From: an uncultured Pseudomonadales bacterium
GTDB taxonomy: Bacteria; Pseudomonadota; Gammaproteobacteria; Pseudomonadales; Azotimanducaceae
Direction of reading: 5' to 3'
DNA length: 64,000 nt
Assembly: GCA_958296025.1 (NCBI GenBank)
Contig: OY282430.1
Location: 682,001 to 746,000 of the forward strand
Of the stretch, positions 62,001-64,000 are shown piece by piece (positions within the stretch are counted from its first letter, which is position 1; each line of letters begins with the position of its first letter). The translations under genes and the position numbers were made by a program. The notes under the pieces were generated by a model. The model was not told where the DNA came from. It ran no database searches and worked only from the letters and a program-made list of their open reading frames with translations.

Positions 62001-63948
62001 CCTCCAGCAGTTCGCCAAGGGCGCCCCGGGAAAGGGCTTGGCTGGATTGCGCCTCTTCGGCGATGCGGTCCAAGTTGGCGACGATTTGGTCATAGACGCC
62101 GTCGAACAGCAGCAGGTTTTGGCACTCCTGAATGAAGTCCTCACGCAGGTCGTCGTGGATGAGTACGTCGAGCACGGTGATTTGCCCATCCTCGTCCGCA
62201 ACGGCGGCGCGGCTGGCTGGGGCGATGAACTGCGCATAGCGCTCCTGCAGCAGTTCCCGGTTGATGCGGATTTGCGAGGCTTTGCGCCGCCGGTTGCCGT
62301 TGTCTTGGAGATGCCGGTCCAGGGCGGCGCCGGTGATGAGCAGATTCAATTCCGCCGTCAATTGACTGGCCAGATAAGCCTCGGACTTGTTTTGGGCGCC
62401 GCCCATCCGCAGCAGCCGTTTCCCATCATGGGTGAAGTGCGCATGCGCGACGTCGAGGATTTCCCGATCCCGGCGCAGGGCGCGGACGAGGCCCGCCGGG
62501 TTCCGCAGGTCGCTGACGCGCAGGATTTGCCGGGTGTCCTCATGGGCGCTGAGCAATTCCGCCAGCCCTTTCAGGTTGCCGGCCGCCTCCCCCTTCCAGC
62601 GGTTGTAGAGATAGGCGCCCACCGTGGTGATGAGGTTGGTCCGCGCCCGCCGATAGTTCCGCTTCGGCTCGCCGAGGATCATCTGCGCCAGCCGGCCGCG
62701 CTGTTCGTTGACCGCCTGCTTCCGCTCCCGGTAGTTGCGCCAAGCCTTGGCGAGCCCGTCGTCGTAGGCCACCAGGTCCGGGTCCTGCAGCCACTTGAGG
62801 AAGGTGCGCCGCCGCTCCCGGTCCGCCCGTTCGCTGAGTTCGCCCTTGGGCAGGTCCCGCAGCGCCAAGCGCCCGTACTTTTGGGTGCTGGTCGCCTTGA
62901 TGCGCTGCCGCACCTTCAGGTAGCGCAGGTAGCGGAAGGCCACGCCGAAGACGTTCAGATACTCGGTCGGGGTCTTGGTGCGGGTCAGAGCGGCGTTGTT
63001 CTGCATCAGCTGCAACTGACGGGAGGGCTTCAGGTAGCGCCCCAGGCTGCTCTGATAGTGCTGCATGATGTAGGGGTTTTCGGCGACGAACCGCTTGCTG
63101 CGCTCCTCCACGGAGGACAGGGTGGCGACGATGGCGGCGCTTAAGTTGGGCAGCTTCTCCGGCTCCGTGGGGGAGTAGTCGATCACCCCGTCGATGCTGC
63201 CCTGCATGTACAGCTCGAATGGCGACAAGCCGACGTACTTGGCGCACTCCTGCCAGGACAGGTTCAGGCGCCGGGCGATGTTGGCCAGGGAGCGGGGTTG
63301 GATGGTGCTGAACACCCCGTCCGCCACAGACAGGATCATGTTGCTGGCGGCTAGGGGAATGGCGCCGCCGGAGTAGCCCAAGCCGTAGATGACGCCTAGG
63401 TTGGGCACGTCCAGGTTGCTCGCCTCGGTGATGAGCCGGGAGATGCTGTGCGCTTGGTTGTTGCGGTTGGCGTCCTCCCGGGCGTCGGCGCCTGGCGTGT
63501 CCATGAAGGTGACGATGGGGATGCGACGCTTGGCCCAGCGCTCCATCTGTTGAGCAGCCTGCAGATGGTGATGCGGTCCCCAGACGCCATTGTTGGCGGA
63601 CCTGTCCTGGGCGATGAAGCCGATCAGCCGGGCGTCCCCGGCGAAATCCATTTCCAGGGTGGCGGCGTAGAAGGGGCCTGCGGAGGTTTCGCTTTGCACG
63701 GCGCCGAGTTGCCTTATGACCTCGGGCGCCGGAGTGCGGGTGCTGCTCTCCGCCGACGTCACGACAGCGTCGATGTAGGAGTCGATGTCCAGGCTCTTCA
63801 GCCGCTTGGTGCGCCGAAGGATCCGCGCCCGCTTGAACAAACCGGGCAGGGCGTCCTCTTGGGCCACGCTGGGAAACAGGGAGAATTCCTGGGCCAGGCT
63901 TTCGGCTATTTGGTAAAGCCGATCGCCCTCATGGTGTTGTTTTTCCAC
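59059..63948 (-). CDS. Single-chain biotin-dependent acyl-CoA carboxylase (CT-BC-BCCP)
   Basis: A 1629-residue protein. Residues ~90-280 form a carboxyltransferase half (GLGYSGGAIPL), and ~820-1010 a second half (FVSSGGMQTKEGAGALFS, YGDCTGGAQASF, YYFSGASMPFAGQ). Between them lies a ~500-residue helical region I do not recognise. Residues ~1045-1500 are biotin carboxylase with the ATP-grasp loop HGGGGKGIQ and EMNTRLQVEHPVTE, and ~1540-1625 a biotinyl domain whose biotin lysine is in EAMKIF. It should carboxylate an acyl-CoA such as acetyl- or propionyl-CoA. The order CT-BC-BCCP in one chain is unusual. The ATG at 63948 leaves a plausible promoter region before the window edge. Confidence 0.9.
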   Translation of the reverse strand: MEKQHHEGDRLYQIAESLAQEFSLFPSVAQEDALPGLFKRARILRRTKRLKSLDIDSYIDAVVTSAESSTRTPAPEVIRQLGAVQSETSAGPFYAATLEMDFAGDARLIGFIAQDRSANNGVWGPHHHLQAAQQMERWAKRRIPIVTFMDTPGADAREDANRNNQAHSISRLITEASNLDVPNLGVIYGLGYSGGAIPLAASNMILSVADGVFSTIQPRSLANIARRLNLSWQECAKYVGLSPFELYMQGSIDGVIDYSPTEPEKLPNLSAAIVATLSSVEERSKRFVAENPYIMQHYQSSLGRYLKPSRQLQLMQNNAALTRTKTPTEYLNVFGVAFRYLRYLKVRQRIKATSTQKYGRLALRDLPKGELSERADRERRRTFLKWLQDPDLVAYDDGLAKAWRNYRERKQAVNEQRGRLAQMILGEPKRNYRRARTNLITTVGAYLYNRWKGEAAGNLKGLAELLSAHEDTRQILRVSDLRNPAGLVRALRRDREILDVAHAHFTHDGKRLLRMGGAQNKSEAYLASQLTAELNLLITGAALDRHLQDNGNRRRKASQIRINRELLQERYAQFIAPASRAAVADEDGQITVLDVLIHDDLREDFIQECQNLLLFDGVYDQIVANLDRIAEEAQSSQALSRGALGELLEAALSAAAQRLAADGEKADGAATDSIRTALRTQMLNWYLRAVGLPKTAAFFRNVEEWKRTSFPDLADALFVIVTYLFEQLLASYVQSERTGKTYQGRIAPKNIGRRKDFWYRLNMAYRDLLMQNLLRQAKAEHRFTPRDILEAFFTDWEERFSDLISSDPCAFPGFRHSIEAALNRKLTPCGAITGTAKFRDETGGVPCGLVLSNVAFQAGAFDMASAEKFCKLLVLCAERRLPVVCFVSSGGMQTKEGAGALFSMAAVNDRITRFVRDHDLPVIVFGYGDCTGGAQASFVTHPLVRTYYFSGASMPFAGQIVVPSNLPLNSILANYLSTNKDSMQGLVRHPFHEGLDDELRKIDPDIPVPKETVAEVIRQVMSGVLDQGQAVAIPPRRYTDADLVRPVRRVLIHARGCTAAKLVRVAHKHDLEVVLVQSDPDMESAVVDQLNERDALICIGGNTPDESYLNARSVLTIAEQERADALHPGIGFLSESAQFAGLTRSRGVNFIGPPVASMETMGNKSNAINTALRLGVPVVPGSHGILTDAERAAEVAAEIGYPVLIKAVHGGGGKGIQVVRSAAEFFELFHRVRAEAQSAFGNGDVYLEKYVTSLRHIEVQLLRDTRGNTRALGLRDCSVQRDKQKVFEESGSTMLPEHLRKEVLRHAAALADEVGYVGAGTVEFIFDLNAQAVYFMEMNTRLQVEHPVTEWVSGVDIVGEQFRIASGESIGRLRRKSKGYAIEARVNAERVQLDGQGNLSFRPNPGAIVDAEFPERDDVEVISIAASGKSISPYYDSMVAQIIVHAKNRQAAIDKLASYLGQVRITGICTNIPLLLRALADPVFRKGEYDTNFLPEFLRRTDAASLIAEIEANAGPAASAFDRESIAIEGSHELKVPSPAAAIFYTTPSPSEPEFVSVGDKVTAETTLCQLEAMKIFSPLALKDFNGDAVLYDPDLDYEITRINMSNGQQVNAGDLLFVVRPAPSVRPG

Positions 63949-64000
63949 GCAGGAACGGGCGCAAGCAGTAAACTTGCGGGTACTCTAGCTACTTGCCGGA

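Noticed and set aside
1-64000. CRISPR array or replication origin
   Set aside because: No regularly spaced short repeats, cas genes, DnaA-box cluster or partition genes were seen.

Overview
The window looks like a chromosomal segment of a GC-rich gammaproteobacterium. The evidence is the gene set hfq-hflX, dksA-gluQ, sfsA, hemL/hemJ, uvrB, pdxH, yaaA, trhO and a DUF1244 gene typical of marine gammaproteobacteria. A CYP153-type P450, an acyl-CoA dehydrogenase and a one-chain acyl-CoA carboxylase suggest an aerobic lipid or hydrocarbon metaboliser. Many restriction, toxin-antitoxin and defence-like genes, often broken, suggest heavy phage and plasmid pressure. The species cannot be fixed from sequence alone.

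Layout. 1-7.4 kb holds housekeeping genes: a response-regulator-like fragment, gluQ and dksA (minus), sfsA (plus), then a minus-strand run hfq-hflX-hemJ-hemL-pfkB-type kinase. At 7.5 kb a tRNA-Val/tRNA-Asp pair is followed by an accessory block. A 95-bp direct repeat (88/95 identical) begins in the last 10 nt of tRNA-Asp and recurs at 13.45 kb. It brackets a 5.8-kb island with a methyltransferase/nuclease pair, a truncated DUF2779 gene, a HEPN-type protein and a small membrane protein, but no integrase. From 13.5 to 16.0 kb follow a two-gene small-protein module, a broken IS4-type transposase interrupted by a MITE-like element, an orphan AAA ATPase and a ychF fragment. At 16.0-17.7 kb are an alpha/beta hydrolase and an SDR, and at 18.0-20.6 kb an AccI-like restriction-modification pair.

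20.7-36.5 kb is mostly core metabolism: acyl-CoA dehydrogenase, a NylB-like serine hydrolase, an RND efflux pair, a 2-oxoacid:ferredoxin oxidoreductase, uvrB, pdxH and small genes. 36.8-38.2 kb encodes the CYP153-like P450. 38.3-42.7 kb is a second accessory region: fragments of a SNF2 helicase and of an AlbA/HATPase_c_4 regulator, then an intact TIR-domain protein, an AAA ATPase, a VapB-like fragment and a second AAA ATPase. This is the best candidate here for an undescribed defence-type system. A dinucleotide-binding protein and a polytopic membrane protein follow, then a Fic protein with an AbiEi-like N-terminus.

46.4-51.9 kb is a heme-uptake operon behind a Fur-box-like site: TonB-dependent receptor, HmuT, HmuU, HmuV and a heme-monooxygenase-like protein. 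52-58 kb holds terC, yaaA, a DUF2848 gene with a GntR regulator (possible shared operator), trhO, a VOC protein and an AbrB/VapC pair. The window ends with a histone-deacetylase-like hydrolase and a 1629-residue carboxylase carrying carboxyltransferase, biotin carboxylase and biotinyl domains in one polypeptide.
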